DNA from: Bacillus changyiensis
GTDB lineage: Bacteria; Bacillota; Bacilli; Bacillales; Bacillaceae
Reading direction: 5' to 3'
NCBI RefSeq assembly: GCF_027706145.1
Contig: NZ_JAQFWW010000011.1
Span: 1 to 37,272, forward strand
Length of the DNA stretch: 37,272 nt
Part shown: positions 1 to 7,560 of the stretch, piece after piece
How positions within the stretch are numbered: the stretch's first letter is position 1
Layout: each line of letters begins with the position of its first letter
Notes under the pieces: model-generated
Told to the model about the DNA's origin: nothing
The model's database searches: none
Seen by the model: only the letters and a program-made list of their open reading frames with translations
Program-made: the position numbers and the translations under genes

Positions 1-57
1 CATGTATTAGGCACGCCGCCAGCGTTCGTCCTGAGCCAGGATCAAACTCTCCATAAA
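1..57 (-). rRNA. 16S rRNA, 5' end (partial)
   Basis: The reverse complement begins TTTATGGAGAGTTTGATCCT and runs through the universal 5' segment of bacterial 16S rRNA (GGCTCAGGACGAACGCTGGCGG follows as the conserved block) up to the window edge. Only about the first 57 nt are present; the rest lies to the left of base 1. The adjacent ygxA-ygzB-perR order matches the neighbourhood of an rRNA operon in B. subtilis (rrnD, from memory). The exact mature 5' end is set by analogy. Confidence 0.97.
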
Positions 58-64
58 ATGGAGT

Positions 65-97
65 GCAGATTAATTCGTCACTTGTGACGACATCTGC
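65..97 (-). other. 16S leader hairpin
   Basis: Inverted repeat just upstream of the 16S 5' end. Outer arms gcagat (65-70) and atctgc (92-97) enclose inner arms tcgtca (75-80) and tgacga (85-90) around a 4-nt loop. It lies in the transcribed leader and probably forms a local fold near the 16S processing site. Role inferred from position only. Confidence 0.5.
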
Positions 98-159
98 CCT
101 GACTTGCACTAAATGTGCTTTTTTATTACTTGAATTAACAGGTACGTTTTGTCTTGTTT

Positions 160-175
160 AGTTTTCAAAGATCAT
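160..175 (-). promoter_or_regulatory. rRNA leader boxA-like antitermination element
   Basis: On the minus strand the leader contains GATCTTTGAAAACTAAAC, the conserved Bacillus rRNA leader segment that holds the boxA-type element bound by the Nus antitermination complex. It lies between promoter P2 and the 16S gene, as expected. Assigned from pattern recognition. Confidence 0.6.
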
Positions 176-203
176 TTCCACCTCTCAAAGAGGCGACTTT
201 ATT

Positions 204-232
204 AATATAACATTTTCAAACTGAAGTGTCAA
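204..232 (-). promoter_or_regulatory. rrn promoter P2
   Basis: Minus-strand TTGACA (227-232) and TATATT (204-209) are separated by exactly 17 bp, about 150 bp upstream of the 16S 5' end. Near-consensus sigma-A promoter, the downstream member of the tandem pair usual for Bacillus rRNA operons. Confidence 0.85.
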
Positions 233-292
233 ATGTTTTTTTCGCCGCTGTTGTTTTCAGTAAAAACTGATACTGTAACAGCGACGTATAAT

Positions 293-321
293 AATATATC
301 ACTATTATAATTAAGAGTCAA
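293..321 (-). promoter_or_regulatory. rrn promoter P1, overlapping the end of ygxA
   Basis: Minus-strand TTGACT (316-321) and TATATT (293-298) are 17 bp apart and lie about 89 bp upstream of P2, the usual spacing of tandem rrn promoters. The -35 hexamer is inside the last codons of ygxA, so ygxA transcription runs into this promoter and probably on into the rRNA operon. Confidence 0.8.
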
Positions 322-1189
322 CATCTTTTTTAACAAAATATCCTCGATGAAATATTTTTTGTCCCTTTGTTTCAATCGCCTTTACGCCTACAATGTTCTT
401 TTCTGTTAAAAACTCTAGAATAACCCCAAGATCAGTACTGAAATATTTAAGTTCAGGATGTTGAAGTAGTTCAGCAAACTGCCAAACCGGTTTTTCATTC
501 ATAACACCAAGAAGATGAGCAGCTCCAATTTCTGTTTTTGAATGAATAAGAAAATCACTAGCAAGAAATAATAATTCTAGCCTTTTTTGCAAACTCTCAT
601 TGCTCTCAATTAGTTCCTTATATAATTTATAGATCTGTGGCTCCATATGGTGAACCTGATTCCAAACCGTTACCTCTGGATGGAACCCTTTATCTATCAC
701 TTCAATTCTAGCTAAATGATGAAGAGCATGAGCGATAGAATTATACGCATCTAGGAATTGATCATCTTCAAAAAATGACTTTCCTTCTATATATCTTCTA
801 ATTAACTTTCCATACTCAAGGCCAATTTTTAATTTTCGTTCAGGAAACGGAAAAGTATTGAGTTGCTCAATCAGCTTTGCAATGTATTCATTTCGATCAA
901 ACAAAACTTTCCCATTAAGAATCCAATCGACGATTCTTCTGTTTGTACCAAGCAAGATCCATCCTTGAAGCTGTTCAACAGTAATAATATGAAGAGAAGC
1001 TATTTGACTATTAAACTCATAATGTTTCACAAATACAGGCTCTTCAGCTTTACTGACGATGACCAATAATGCCGCATCAAAATTTTCTGTTGCAGATGAG
1101 GTTTGGTTTCTCCTCTCAATGATCATAACAGCTAAAGTATCAGGGCAGCTTGCTTTTTCTTGGTAAATCGGACGGAGAAGATTTTCCAT
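311..1189 (-). CDS. ygxA: YgxA, nucleotidyltransferase-like protein
   Basis: Predicted 292-residue soluble protein, recognised by similarity to B. subtilis YgxA and by its place between an rRNA operon and ygzB. The family is annotated as nucleotidyltransferase-like; I do not see a clear catalytic motif, so the activity is unproven. The longest frame opens at 1195, but GGAGGA (1196-1201) touches that ATG with no spacer. The in-frame ATG at 1189 (MENLLRP) sits 6 nt from the ribosome site and is chosen. The gene ends inside the -35 box of rrn P1 and no terminator lies between, so read-through into the rRNA operon is possible. Confidence 0.85.
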   Translation of the reverse strand: MENLLRPIYQEKASCPDTLAVMIIERRNQTSSATENFDAALLVIVSKAEEPVFVKHYEFNSQIASLHIITVEQLQGWILLGTNRRIVDWILNGKVLFDRNEYIAKLIEQLNTFPFPERKLKIGLEYGKLIRRYIEGKSFFEDDQFLDAYNSIAHALHHLARIEVIDKGFHPEVTVWNQVHHMEPQIYKLYKELIESNESLQKRLELLFLASDFLIHSKTEIGAAHLLGVMNEKPVWQFAELLQHPELKYFSTDLGVILEFLTEKNIVGVKAIETKGQKIFHRGYFVKKDVDS

Positions 1190-1384
1190 CACCATTCCTC
1201 CAATACAAATGTAAAATACGTTACTTCAAAAAATGCTCCTCATTGGTGTTTCTATTTCTACGAACCAGTAAAAACTCCTTTTTTACAAAAATACATTGAA
1301 TTATTATAATCAATTTCCGCAAAACTCTCTATAAAATTCTTCTCATTTCACACTTCTTTATTAAAGAATATCACATCTTGGTTA

Positions 1385-1393
1385 TGCTATATT
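1385..1393 (+). promoter_or_regulatory. Possible extended -10 for ygzB
   Basis: TGCTATATT lies about 13 nt before the GGGGG ribosome site of ygzB and fits an extended -10 element. No good -35 box is at 17 bp, so this is tentative. Confidence 0.3.
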
Positions 1394-1411
1394 AGAGACA
1401 GGGGGATGGTT

Positions 1412-1792
1412 ATGGCGAAATATTCTAGTAAAATTAACAAAATCAGAACATTTGCGCTTAGTCTTGTGTTTCTTGGTTTCATCACGATGTACATCGGAAT
1501 ATTTTTTAGGTCTTCGATGTTGTTGATGTCGGTGTTTATGATCTTGGGAGTTTTATCAATTATGTTAAGTACAGCTGTCTATGTTTGGATTGGTATGCTT
1601 TCAACAAAAGCTGTTAAGGTGATTTGTCCAAATTGCGAACAGCCAACCAAAATTTTGGGTCGGGTCGATATGTGCATGCACTGTAGAGAACCTCTGACAT
1701 TGGACAAAGATCTGGAAGGAAAAGAATTCAATGAGTTATATAACCGAAAAGCTGTCAATACAACTAAAGCCCAACAAAAAGCTGACCGTTAA
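1412..1792 (+). CDS. ygzB: YgzB, small membrane protein with zinc-ribbon-like tail
   Basis: Predicted 126 residues, close to the YgzB family (DUF2614). Two hydrophobic segments (about residues 14-35 and 39-63) are followed by a C-terminal stretch with CPNC and CMHC pairs separated by about 16 residues, typical of a zinc ribbon facing the cytoplasm. The function is not known. The frame extends back to an ATG at 1406, but GGGGG (1401-1405) abuts it; the second ATG (MAKYSSK) at 1412 has a 6-nt spacer and matches the family start. It is convergent with perR and shares a terminator with it. Confidence 0.9.
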   Translation: MAKYSSKINKIRTFALSLVFLGFITMYIGIFFRSSMLLMSVFMILGVLSIMLSTAVYVWIGMLSTKAVKVICPNCEQPTKILGRVDMCMHCREPLTLDKDLEGKEFNELYNRKAVNTTKAQQKADR

Positions 1793-1811
1793 AAAGCGGC
1801 CAGCTCTTTTT
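1778..1811. terminator. Bidirectional terminator ygzB / perR
   Basis: Stem gctgaccg (1781-1788) with cggccagc (1797-1804), one G-U type pair, flanked by A-run on the left and T-run on the right, so it can stop transcription from both sides. The stop codons of both convergent genes lie in or beside it. Confidence 0.8.
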
Positions 1812-2247
1812 AATGGCTTTCTGTTTTGTCACATTCCTTGCACAGCCCGTAAATTTCCAGCCTATGGTGGCTGACTTTAAATCCCGTTACATGGGACGCT
1901 AGCTGCTCAACTTCGTCAAGACCTGGATAATGAAAGTCAACAATCTTTCCACAAGACTCACAAATTGCATGATAGTGCTCTGTAGTAACGAAATCGAAGC
2001 GGCTTGAGGAATCACCATATGTTAATTCTTTTACGAGCCCTGATTCTTTGAAAACCCGCAAATTATTATAAACTGTAGCAACACTCATATTTGGAAATTT
2101 CCCTTCCAATGCCTTATATATTTCATCTGCAGTTGGATGTGACATCGAATTCACAAGGAATTCAAGAATGGCATGACGTTGAGGAGTAATGCGGACCCCG
2201 GTTTCCTTCAACGCTTCCAAAGCTTCTTTTAGGTTATGTTCAGCCAT
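1810..2247 (-). CDS. perR: PerR, peroxide-sensing Fur-family repressor
   Basis: 145-residue Fur-family regulator, the family's normal length. PerR senses hydrogen peroxide through metal-catalysed oxidation of its histidine ligands and represses oxidative-stress genes. Visible: N-terminal winged helix ([10 protein letters not shown] ... [12 protein letters not shown]), regulatory metal residues in HYHAICESC and RFDFV, and a structural Zn site made by CESC and CKEC pairs. The open frame starts at 2340, but [10 protein letters not shown] at 2247 matches the family start and lies 9 nt after AGAGG; an ATG two codons upstream is the only close alternative. A Per box sits upstream, so autoregulation is likely. 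Bcp peroxiredoxin is the next gene upstream on the same strand. Confidence 0.96.
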   Translation of the reverse strand: MAEHNLKEALEALKETGVRITPQRHAILEFLVNSMSHPTADEIYKALEGKFPNMSVATVYNNLRVFKESGLVKELTYGDSSSRFDFVTTEHYHAICESCGKIVDFHYPGLDEVEQLASHVTGFKVSHHRLEIYGLCKECDKTESH

Positions 2248-2281
2248 CGTCATGCACCTCTCTTCTAAAAGAAATCTTACA

Positions 2282-2296
2282 TTATAATATTTATAA
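2282..2296 (-). promoter_or_regulatory. Per box (PerR operator) upstream of perR
   Basis: TTATAATATTTATAA matches the 7-1-7 Per box consensus TTATAATnATTATAA with one mismatch. It lies just downstream of the perR -10 box, a position where bound PerR would block its own transcription. PerR autoregulation is known in B. subtilis. Confidence 0.8.
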
Positions 2297-2298
2297 TT

Positions 2299-2328
2299 AG
2301 TGTAACTCCTAAAAAGAAATTTTGTCAA
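2299..2328 (-). promoter_or_regulatory. perR promoter
   Basis: Minus-strand TTGACA (2323-2328) and TACACT (2299-2304) with an 18-bp spacer, immediately upstream of the Per box. Confidence 0.55.
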
Positions 2329-2368
2329 TTCAAATCCCATTTTCCAATAGATGGCTGACCATAAATGA

Positions 2369-2394
2369 AGACCGAACCTTTCTTAGTTCGGTCT
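2369..2394 (-). terminator. Terminator after bcp
   Basis: Perfect 9-bp stem agaccgaac (2369-2377) with gttcggtct (2386-2394), 8-nt loop, located just past the bcp stop. The U-run on the minus strand is weak. Confidence 0.65.
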
Positions 2395-2402
2395 CTTCTT
2401 CT

Positions 2403-2876
2403 TTATTCACCACATATTTCTTTTAATGTTTGAAGAGCCTCTTTCACATGATCTTTTACCTTTACTTTACGCCACTCTTTGATAAGACGACCTTTTTTAT
2501 CAATTAAAAAAGTGGATCGTTCAATACCCATGTATTCTTTGCCGAAATTCTTTTTGAGTTTCCATACATCAAATTGTTTAGCGAGGTTGTGTTCATCATC
2601 GACAAGCAACAGAAACGGCAGATTGTGCTTTTTCTTGAATTTCTCATGTTTTGCTTGATCATCAGGGCTGACTCCGATAATGACGGCATCAAGTTCTGCA
2701 AAATTTTCATGATGATCTCTGAAATCACAGGCTTCAGTCGTACATCCTGGTGTCATATCTTTTGGATAAAAGTAAAGGATGACATACTTTCCTTGAAAAT
2801 CTGACAGTTTTATTTTTTCTCCATCGTCACCGAATAATTCAATATCACGTATGTTTTGTCCAATTTCAACAGCCAT
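2403..2876 (-). CDS. bcp: Bcp/PrxQ-type thioredoxin-dependent peroxiredoxin (YgaF)
   Basis: 157-residue AhpC/TSA-fold protein that reduces hydroperoxides using thioredoxin. The peroxidatic cysteine is C45 in the PGCT motif and the resolving cysteine is C50 (PGCTTEAC), the PrxQ/Bcp arrangement; the preceding YFYPKD and later conserved arginine (GIERSTF) fit. The ATG at 2876 follows GGAGG by a normal spacer. It has its own promoter and terminator and lies directly upstream of perR on the same strand, consistent with a peroxide-defence pair. The B. subtilis counterpart is ygaF. Confidence 0.93.
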   Translation of the reverse strand: MAVEIGQNIRDIELFGDDGEKIKLSDFQGKYVILYFYPKDMTPGCTTEACDFRDHHENFAELDAVIIGVSPDDQAKHEKFKKKHNLPFLLLVDDEHNLAKQFDVWKLKKNFGKEYMGIERSTFLIDKKGRLIKEWRKVKVKDHVKEALQTLKEICGE

Positions 2877-2911
2877 TGTTTTGCCTCCTGTTTGTTTACT
2901 TGCTTTCTTTC

Positions 2912-2940
2912 ATTATAAATAACAATTTCTTTCCATTCAA
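2912..2940 (-). promoter_or_regulatory. bcp promoter
   Basis: Minus-strand TTGAAT (2935-2940) and TATAAT (2912-2917), 17-bp spacer, 35 bp upstream of the bcp start codon. Confidence 0.7.
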
Positions 2941-3027
2941 TAAAACTGCTGAATTCACGTTACATGCTTCTCTTTTGACATCATGGTACAATATAACAAT
3001 AGACAGATGAAAAAAGAGAGGGATATT

Positions 3028-4326
3028 ATGCAATACACACAATCTGAGAAACTTCATGAAGAAGCTCTTCATCATATAGTCGGAGGCGTCAACAGCCCAT
3101 CCAGATCATACAAAGCGGTTGGTGGGGGATCACCTGTTGCAATGGAAAAAGCAAGCGGTGCTTACTTTTGGGATGTAGATGGCAACAAATACATAGATTA
3201 TTTAGCAGCTTACGGTCCGATCATAACTGGGCACGCACATCCCCATATTACAAAAGCCATTCAAAGAGCGGCAGAACATGGAGTACTTTATGGGACGCCG
3301 ACAAGACATGAAGTGACATTTGCGAAAATGCTCAAGGAAGCCATTCCTTCATTAGATAAAGTTCGATTTGTGAATTCAGGTACAGAAGCTGTCATGACCA
3401 CAATTCGTGTTGCTCGTGCTTATACCGGTCGAACGAAGATTATTAAATTTGCTGGATGTTACCACGGTCATTCCGATCTTGTGCTAGTTGCAGCGGGCTC
3501 AGGTCCTTCAACTTTAGGAACTCCAGATTCAGCCGGTGTTCCTAAAAGCATTGCTCATGAAGTGATCACTGTGCCGTTTAACAATATTGAGAGCTATAAA
3601 GAAGCACTTGAAAAATGGGGAGATGAGGTAGCAGCAGTGCTTGTCGAACCAATCGTAGGAAACTTCGGAATTGTTGAACCGAAAAAGGGGTTCCTTGAAC
3701 AGGTAAATGAACTGACTCACCAAGCAGGAGCTTTGGTTATATATGATGAAGTCATCACCGCTTTCCGGTTCATGTATGGCGGAGCCCAAGATCTATTAAA
3801 CGTTAAGCCTGATTTAACGGCACTTGGCAAAATTATCGGCGGCGGACTGCCGATCGGTGCATATGGAGGAAGAAAAGACATTATGGAGCAGGTCGCACCA
3901 CTTGGACCTGCATATCAGGCCGGCACTATGGCTGGAAACCCCGCCTCTATTTTATCAGGCATCGCTTGTTTAGAAGTATTGAAAGAAACAGGAATATATG
4001 ACAAACTAGATCATCTTGGGGCAATGCTTGAGCGAGGAATTTTAACACATGCAAGTACGCATGGCATTAACATAACGATCAATCGTTTGAAAGGCGCCTT
4101 GACAGTCTACTTTACCGTTGAAAAGGTGGAAAACTATGAGCAAGCTGAACGTTCAGACGGCCAGATGTTTGCCGCATTTTTCAAATTGATGTTAGAACGC
4201 GGCATCAATCTTGCACCTTCTAAATATGAAGCATGGTTTATCACAATTGCTCATACTGAAAAAGACATAAAAGATACATTAAAAGCTGTGGATGAATCAT
4301 TTAAACAACTGAAACATCGGGTATGA
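3028..4326 (+). CDS. gsaB: GsaB, glutamate-1-semialdehyde 2,1-aminomutase
   Basis: 432-residue fold-type I PLP enzyme that converts glutamate-1-semialdehyde to 5-aminolevulinate, the tetrapyrrole/heme precursor. The PLP lysine is in [18 protein letters not shown], and the family motifs [23 protein letters not shown] and [11 protein letters not shown] are present. The second Bacillus paralogue (gsaB rather than hemL) is indicated by the neighbours ygaE and bcp/ygaF. The frame opens at 2983, but the ATG at 3028 ([14 protein letters not shown]) follows GAGAGGG by 5 nt and gives the usual length. Confidence 0.94.
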   Translation: MQYTQSEKLHEEALHHIVGGVNSPSRSYKAVGGGSPVAMEKASGAYFWDVDGNKYIDYLAAYGPIITGHAHPHITKAIQRAAEHGVLYGTPTRHEVTFAKMLKEAIPSLDKVRFVNSGTEAVMTTIRVARAYTGRTKIIKFAGCYHGHSDLVLVAAGSGPSTLGTPDSAGVPKSIAHEVITVPFNNIESYKEALEKWGDEVAAVLVEPIVGNFGIVEPKKGFLEQVNELTHQAGALVIYDEVITAFRFMYGGAQDLLNVKPDLTALGKIIGGGLPIGAYGGRKDIMEQVAPLGPAYQAGTMAGNPASILSGIACLEVLKETGIYDKLDHLGAMLERGILTHASTHGINITINRLKGALTVYFTVEKVENYEQAERSDGQMFAAFFKLMLERGINLAPSKYEAWFITIAHTEKDIKDTLKAVDESFKQLKHRV

Positions 4327-4328
4327 TA

Positions 4329-4356
4329 AAGGGGGCGGCACAGCTCCCTTTTTTAT
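4329..4356 (+). terminator. Terminator after gsaB
   Basis: Stem gggggc with gctccc (one wobble pair) followed by a run of six T, directly after the gsaB stop. Confidence 0.75.
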
Positions 4357-4427
4357 CAACACGAAGTATAAGGCACCTTTAGGTCCGAGAGCATTTTTGA
4401 CAATGGTTTGTTTTTTATAAAAAATAG

Positions 4428-4456
4428 TTGAATATTTGCCGATATCACTGTATATT
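4428..4456 (+). promoter_or_regulatory. ygaE promoter
   Basis: TTGAAT (4428-4433) and TATATT (4451-4456) with a 17-bp spacer, 84 bp before the ygaE start. Confidence 0.65.
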
Positions 4457-4539
4457 ACTTTATTGTTTGGCAAAATCTCGAGTGAGCATTTTCTGTAAAG
4501 AATGAATTTAACAATAGAAAGGAATGCTATTACAACCTA

Positions 4540-5610
4540 ATGAAACTTGGTGCCCGTATTTTTAAAACAGGCATTGCAATTACACTTGCACTTTATTTGG
4601 CCTCATGGATCGGTCTGCCAGCTCCGGTTTTTGCCGGAATCGCAGCTATCTTTGCAATACAACCGTCGATTTACCGTTCATTTTTAACGATTGTTGATCA
4701 AGTTCAAGCAAATATTATTGGGGCAACAATTGCGATTATCTTCGGGCTTGTTTTCGGACCTAGCCCAATTATTATCGGATTAACGGCGATTATCGTCATC
4801 ACAATCAATTTGAAATTAAAGATGGAAAATACGATTTCAATTGCGCTCGTTACCGTCGTTGCCATATTGGAAAGTTCAGGAGATAATTTTTTGATTTTTT
4901 CTTTGATCAGAACTGGAACAGTCATTTTAGGTGTTCTATGTTCATTTTTGGTCAATCTGGTTTTTCTGCCACCTAAATATGAAACAAAACTTGTCAATCT
5001 CATCGTTGAAAACACTGATGAGGTGATGAAATGGATTCGGCTTTTGACACGAAAAACAACAGAACATTCTATGCTAAAAGAAGATATCGAAAAACTGAAA
5101 GAGAAAATGACGAAAATCGATTACCTTTATTTGTTGTACAAAGAAGAAAGAAGCTATTTTAAAAAATCATCGTATGTAAAGTCAAGAAAGCTTGTTCTTT
5201 TCAGACAGGCAATCATCGTCTCCAATCGTGCGCTTGATACACTGAAAAAACTGCATCGTCTTGAAAATGACTTTTATCATATGCCAACGGAATTCCAAGA
5301 AACACTGATCGAAGAACTTGATTTTCTCCTGCATTGGCATGAGCGAATCCTGATGAGATTCGTCGGTAAGGTTAAAACACATGATGCACCCGAGCATCAT
5401 GAAGAAGGAATGATTTATAGACAGCATTTAACAGAATCATTCCTAAAAAGTCAGCCCACATTAACAGAAGATTTATTAGACTACAATATGTTAATGATTA
5501 TGGCGAGTGCTGTGGAGTACCGTGAACAACTTGAGCATTTAGAAACATTGATCTCAAGCTTTCAAACCTATCATCGTAAAGACAGCGAATTGGAGGTTGA
5601 CGATGATTAA
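4540..5610 (+). CDS. ygaE: YgaE, aromatic-acid-exporter-family membrane protein
   Basis: 356 residues. The N-terminal half (about 10-145) is strongly hydrophobic with several membrane segments (ITLALYLASWIGL, IIIGLTAIIVITI, GTVILGVLCSFLV); the C-terminal half is charged, helical and cytoplasmic. This is the FUSC/ArAE_1 (DUF939) arrangement, a family thought to export organic acids. Substrate unknown. The only ATG at the family start (MKLGARIFKTG) is 4540, but the best ribosome site, AAAGGA, ends about 17 nt upstream, unusually far, and no in-frame start lies between. Followed by a strong terminator. Confidence 0.85.
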   Translation: MKLGARIFKTGIAITLALYLASWIGLPAPVFAGIAAIFAIQPSIYRSFLTIVDQVQANIIGATIAIIFGLVFGPSPIIIGLTAIIVITINLKLKMENTISIALVTVVAILESSGDNFLIFSLIRTGTVILGVLCSFLVNLVFLPPKYETKLVNLIVENTDEVMKWIRLLTRKTTEHSMLKEDIEKLKEKMTKIDYLYLLYKEERSYFKKSSYVKSRKLVLFRQAIIVSNRALDTLKKLHRLENDFYHMPTEFQETLIEELDFLLHWHERILMRFVGKVKTHDAPEHHEEGMIYRQHLTESFLKSQPTLTEDLLDYNMLMIMASAVEYREQLEHLETLISSFQTYHRKDSELEVDDD

Positions 5611-5619
5611 TTAGATCAA

Positions 5620-5660
5620 CAGCCCGGTTAACATGATACGTTAACCGGGCTGTTTTATTT
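5620..5660 (+). terminator. Terminator after ygaE
   Basis: Perfect 13-bp stem cagcccggttaac (5620-5632) with gttaaccgggctg (5640-5652), then TTTTATTT. It also lies at the 3' end of the minus-strand peptide transporter operon and may serve both. Confidence 0.9.
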
Positions 5661-6533
5661 GCCCTCTTTCATTCTTGGATCAAGTGTGTCCCGCACTCCA
5701 TCACCTAATAAATTAAAACCAAGCACCGTCAACATAATCGATATTCCCGGAAAAAACAAAGTCCATGGAGCCTGTGCCAAATAAGGTCTGGCGTCAGCAA
5801 GCATTTTGCCCCATTCAGGATTTGGCGCTTGCGCCCCCAATCCTAAAAATCCGAGCGCTGCTGCTTCAATAATCGCAGTTCCGATATTAAGTGTAGCTTG
5901 AACAATAATTGGCGCCATACTGTTTGGAAGAATATGTTTGAGCATCATTCTTGAATTGGACATCCCGAGTGCTTTTGCTGCCAACATATATTCTTCTTCT
6001 TTAATGCTAAGCACCCGTGAACGAACAAGTCTCCCAAATGTTGGGACATTAATGATTGCAATTGCAATCAGCGCATTTTCAAGTGATGGACCGAGAATGG
6101 CGACAATGGCGATCGCCAACAAAATACTTGGAAAGGCAAGCACAATATCAAAAATCCTTGAAATCAGTCCGTCTACCCATTTACCATAAAAACCGGCAAT
6201 CAGACCTAAAAGTGTTCCTGCAATAGCTGAACCTAAACAAGAGAAAAAACCAACCCAAAGAGATAGCCTCGCACCATAAAGCACTCTGGAAAAAATATCT
6301 CGACCAAAATCATCTGTTCCAAATAAGTGCTCAGTTGATGGTCCGGTAAGTCGATCTGCTAATGATTGATCATTTAACCCGTAAGGAGCCAGCAATGGAG
6401 CAAAGAGCGCCAACAGCACGAACAAGGCGACTAAAATAGCACCTGCTGCTGCCAAGTGATGTTCAAAAAAGCGCTTTACGCTTGAGCGGGTGACAGCTTC
6501 ATTCTGCTTTCGGAGTACAGCCAGATTCTCCAC
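5655..6533 (-). CDS. Peptide ABC transporter permease, DppC/AppC type
   Basis: 292 residues with the N-terminal OppC-like region, about six membrane segments and the permease signature for ATPase contact (AAKALGMSNSRMMLKHILPN, EAA loop). Last gene of a five-gene minus-strand operon; forms the translocation pore with the 6537-7538 permease. Start problem: the GTG at 6533 lies inside the AGGAGG sequence itself, leaving no spacer. The in-frame CTG at 6524 would have an 8-nt spacer, so initiation may really be there. The app operon of B. subtilis has the same D-F-A-B-C order; whether this is its orthologue cannot be settled here. Confidence 0.88.
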   Translation of the reverse strand: MENLAVLRKQNEAVTRSSVKRFFEHHLAAAGAILVALFVLLALFAPLLAPYGLNDQSLADRLTGPSTEHLFGTDDFGRDIFSRVLYGARLSLWVGFFSCLGSAIAGTLLGLIAGFYGKWVDGLISRIFDIVLAFPSILLAIAIVAILGPSLENALIAIAIINVPTFGRLVRSRVLSIKEEEYMLAAKALGMSNSRMMLKHILPNSMAPIIVQATLNIGTAIIEAAALGFLGLGAQAPNPEWGKMLADARPYLAQAPWTLFFPGISIMLTVLGFNLLGDGVRDTLDPRMKEGK

Positions 6534-6536
6534 CTC

Positions 6537-7538
6537 CTAATATTTAATTCTCGGATCAATCACAGCGTATAGAAGGTCAACAATAAAATTAATCAGCACA
6601 AAAATGACAGCGATGACAAGAATGCCTGACTGGATAACGGGATAGTCCCGATAACTTATGCCATCGTAAATATAACGTCCAATACCAGGCCATGCAAAAA
6701 TCGTTTCCGTCAAAATGGCCCCGCCAAGTAAAAGTCCTGTTTGCAAACCAATGACCGTCAGGATCGGGATAAAAGCATTTTTTAAGGCATGTTTGTAAAT
6801 AATCAAATACGTATGAATCCCTTTTGCTTTTGCTGTACGAATATAATCTGACTTGAGAACATCAATCATACTTGTTCTGGTAATCCTCGCAATGATAGCA
6901 GCTGGAATGGTAGCAAGGGCGCAGCCAGGTAAAATTAAATGACGAATTGTTTCAACAAATTGATCAAATCTCCCTTGAAATAATGTATCAATCGTATGGA
7001 TGTGGGTGATGGATTCTACCGGATTTCTAACATTTTCTCTTCCGGTTGTCGGTAGCCAGCCAAGTTCAATCGAGAAAAACCATTGCCCCATTAATCCAAG
7101 CCAAAAGATTGGCATTGACACACCAACTAATGCAATTAGCATTGCAAGATAATCAAATACCGAATTTTTAAACCAAGCGCTGATGATTCCCGCGTTTACC
7201 CCGATGAGCACAGCGATCACCATAGCAAAAGCAGCTAGCTCGAGAGTCGCAAATAAGTAAGGCTGAATTTCTTTTGTGATCGCCGCTCCTGTGCGAATCG
7301 AAGTGCCCAAATCTCCTTTTAACAAGTCTCCAATATACTTTCCATATTGGCTATACCAAGGTTGATCTAATCCGAGCTGAATGGTCAGCTGTTCAACTGC
7401 TTCCTTTGTCGCCCTTTGCCCGAGAATGACCTGAGCTGGGTTTCCAGGAATTAAACGTATGATTGAGAAAACAACCAAACTCATGCCAATTAAAACGGGT
7501 ATCAACATACAGATTCGTTTGAAACAGTATACAAGCAA
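6537..7538 (-). CDS. Peptide ABC transporter permease, DppB/AppB type
   Basis: 333 residues, six predicted membrane segments. Family landmarks are the N-terminal RxxxxIPVLIGMSLVVFSIIRLIPGNP, the EAA loop (TAKAKGIHTYLIIYKHALKN) and the conserved C-terminal ETIFAWPGIGRYIYDGI. Pore subunit that pairs with the DppC-type permease 3 nt downstream. The start is a TTG at 7538, supported by AAGGTGGTGA ending 6 nt before it; no ATG is better placed. Gap to the receptor gene is 22 bp, consistent with one operon. Confidence 0.92.
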   Translation of the reverse strand: MLVYCFKRICMLIPVLIGMSLVVFSIIRLIPGNPAQVILGQRATKEAVEQLTIQLGLDQPWYSQYGKYIGDLLKGDLGTSIRTGAAITKEIQPYLFATLELAAFAMVIAVLIGVNAGIISAWFKNSVFDYLAMLIALVGVSMPIFWLGLMGQWFFSIELGWLPTTGRENVRNPVESITHIHTIDTLFQGRFDQFVETIRHLILPGCALATIPAAIIARITRTSMIDVLKSDYIRTAKAKGIHTYLIIYKHALKNAFIPILTVIGLQTGLLLGGAILTETIFAWPGIGRYIYDGISYRDYPVIQSGILVIAVIFVLINFIVDLLYAVIDPRIKY

Positions 7539-7560
7539 TAACTGTCACCACCTTATGAAA

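Noticed and set aside
863..1069. Plus-strand open frames inside ygxA, bcp, gsaB and the transporter genes
   Set aside because: They lie antisense to well-supported genes, lack ribosome sites and have protein sequences without recognisable features.
2975..3003. gsaB promoter from TTGACA at 2975
   Set aside because: No acceptable -10 lies at 16-18 bp; TATAAC is only 11 bp away.
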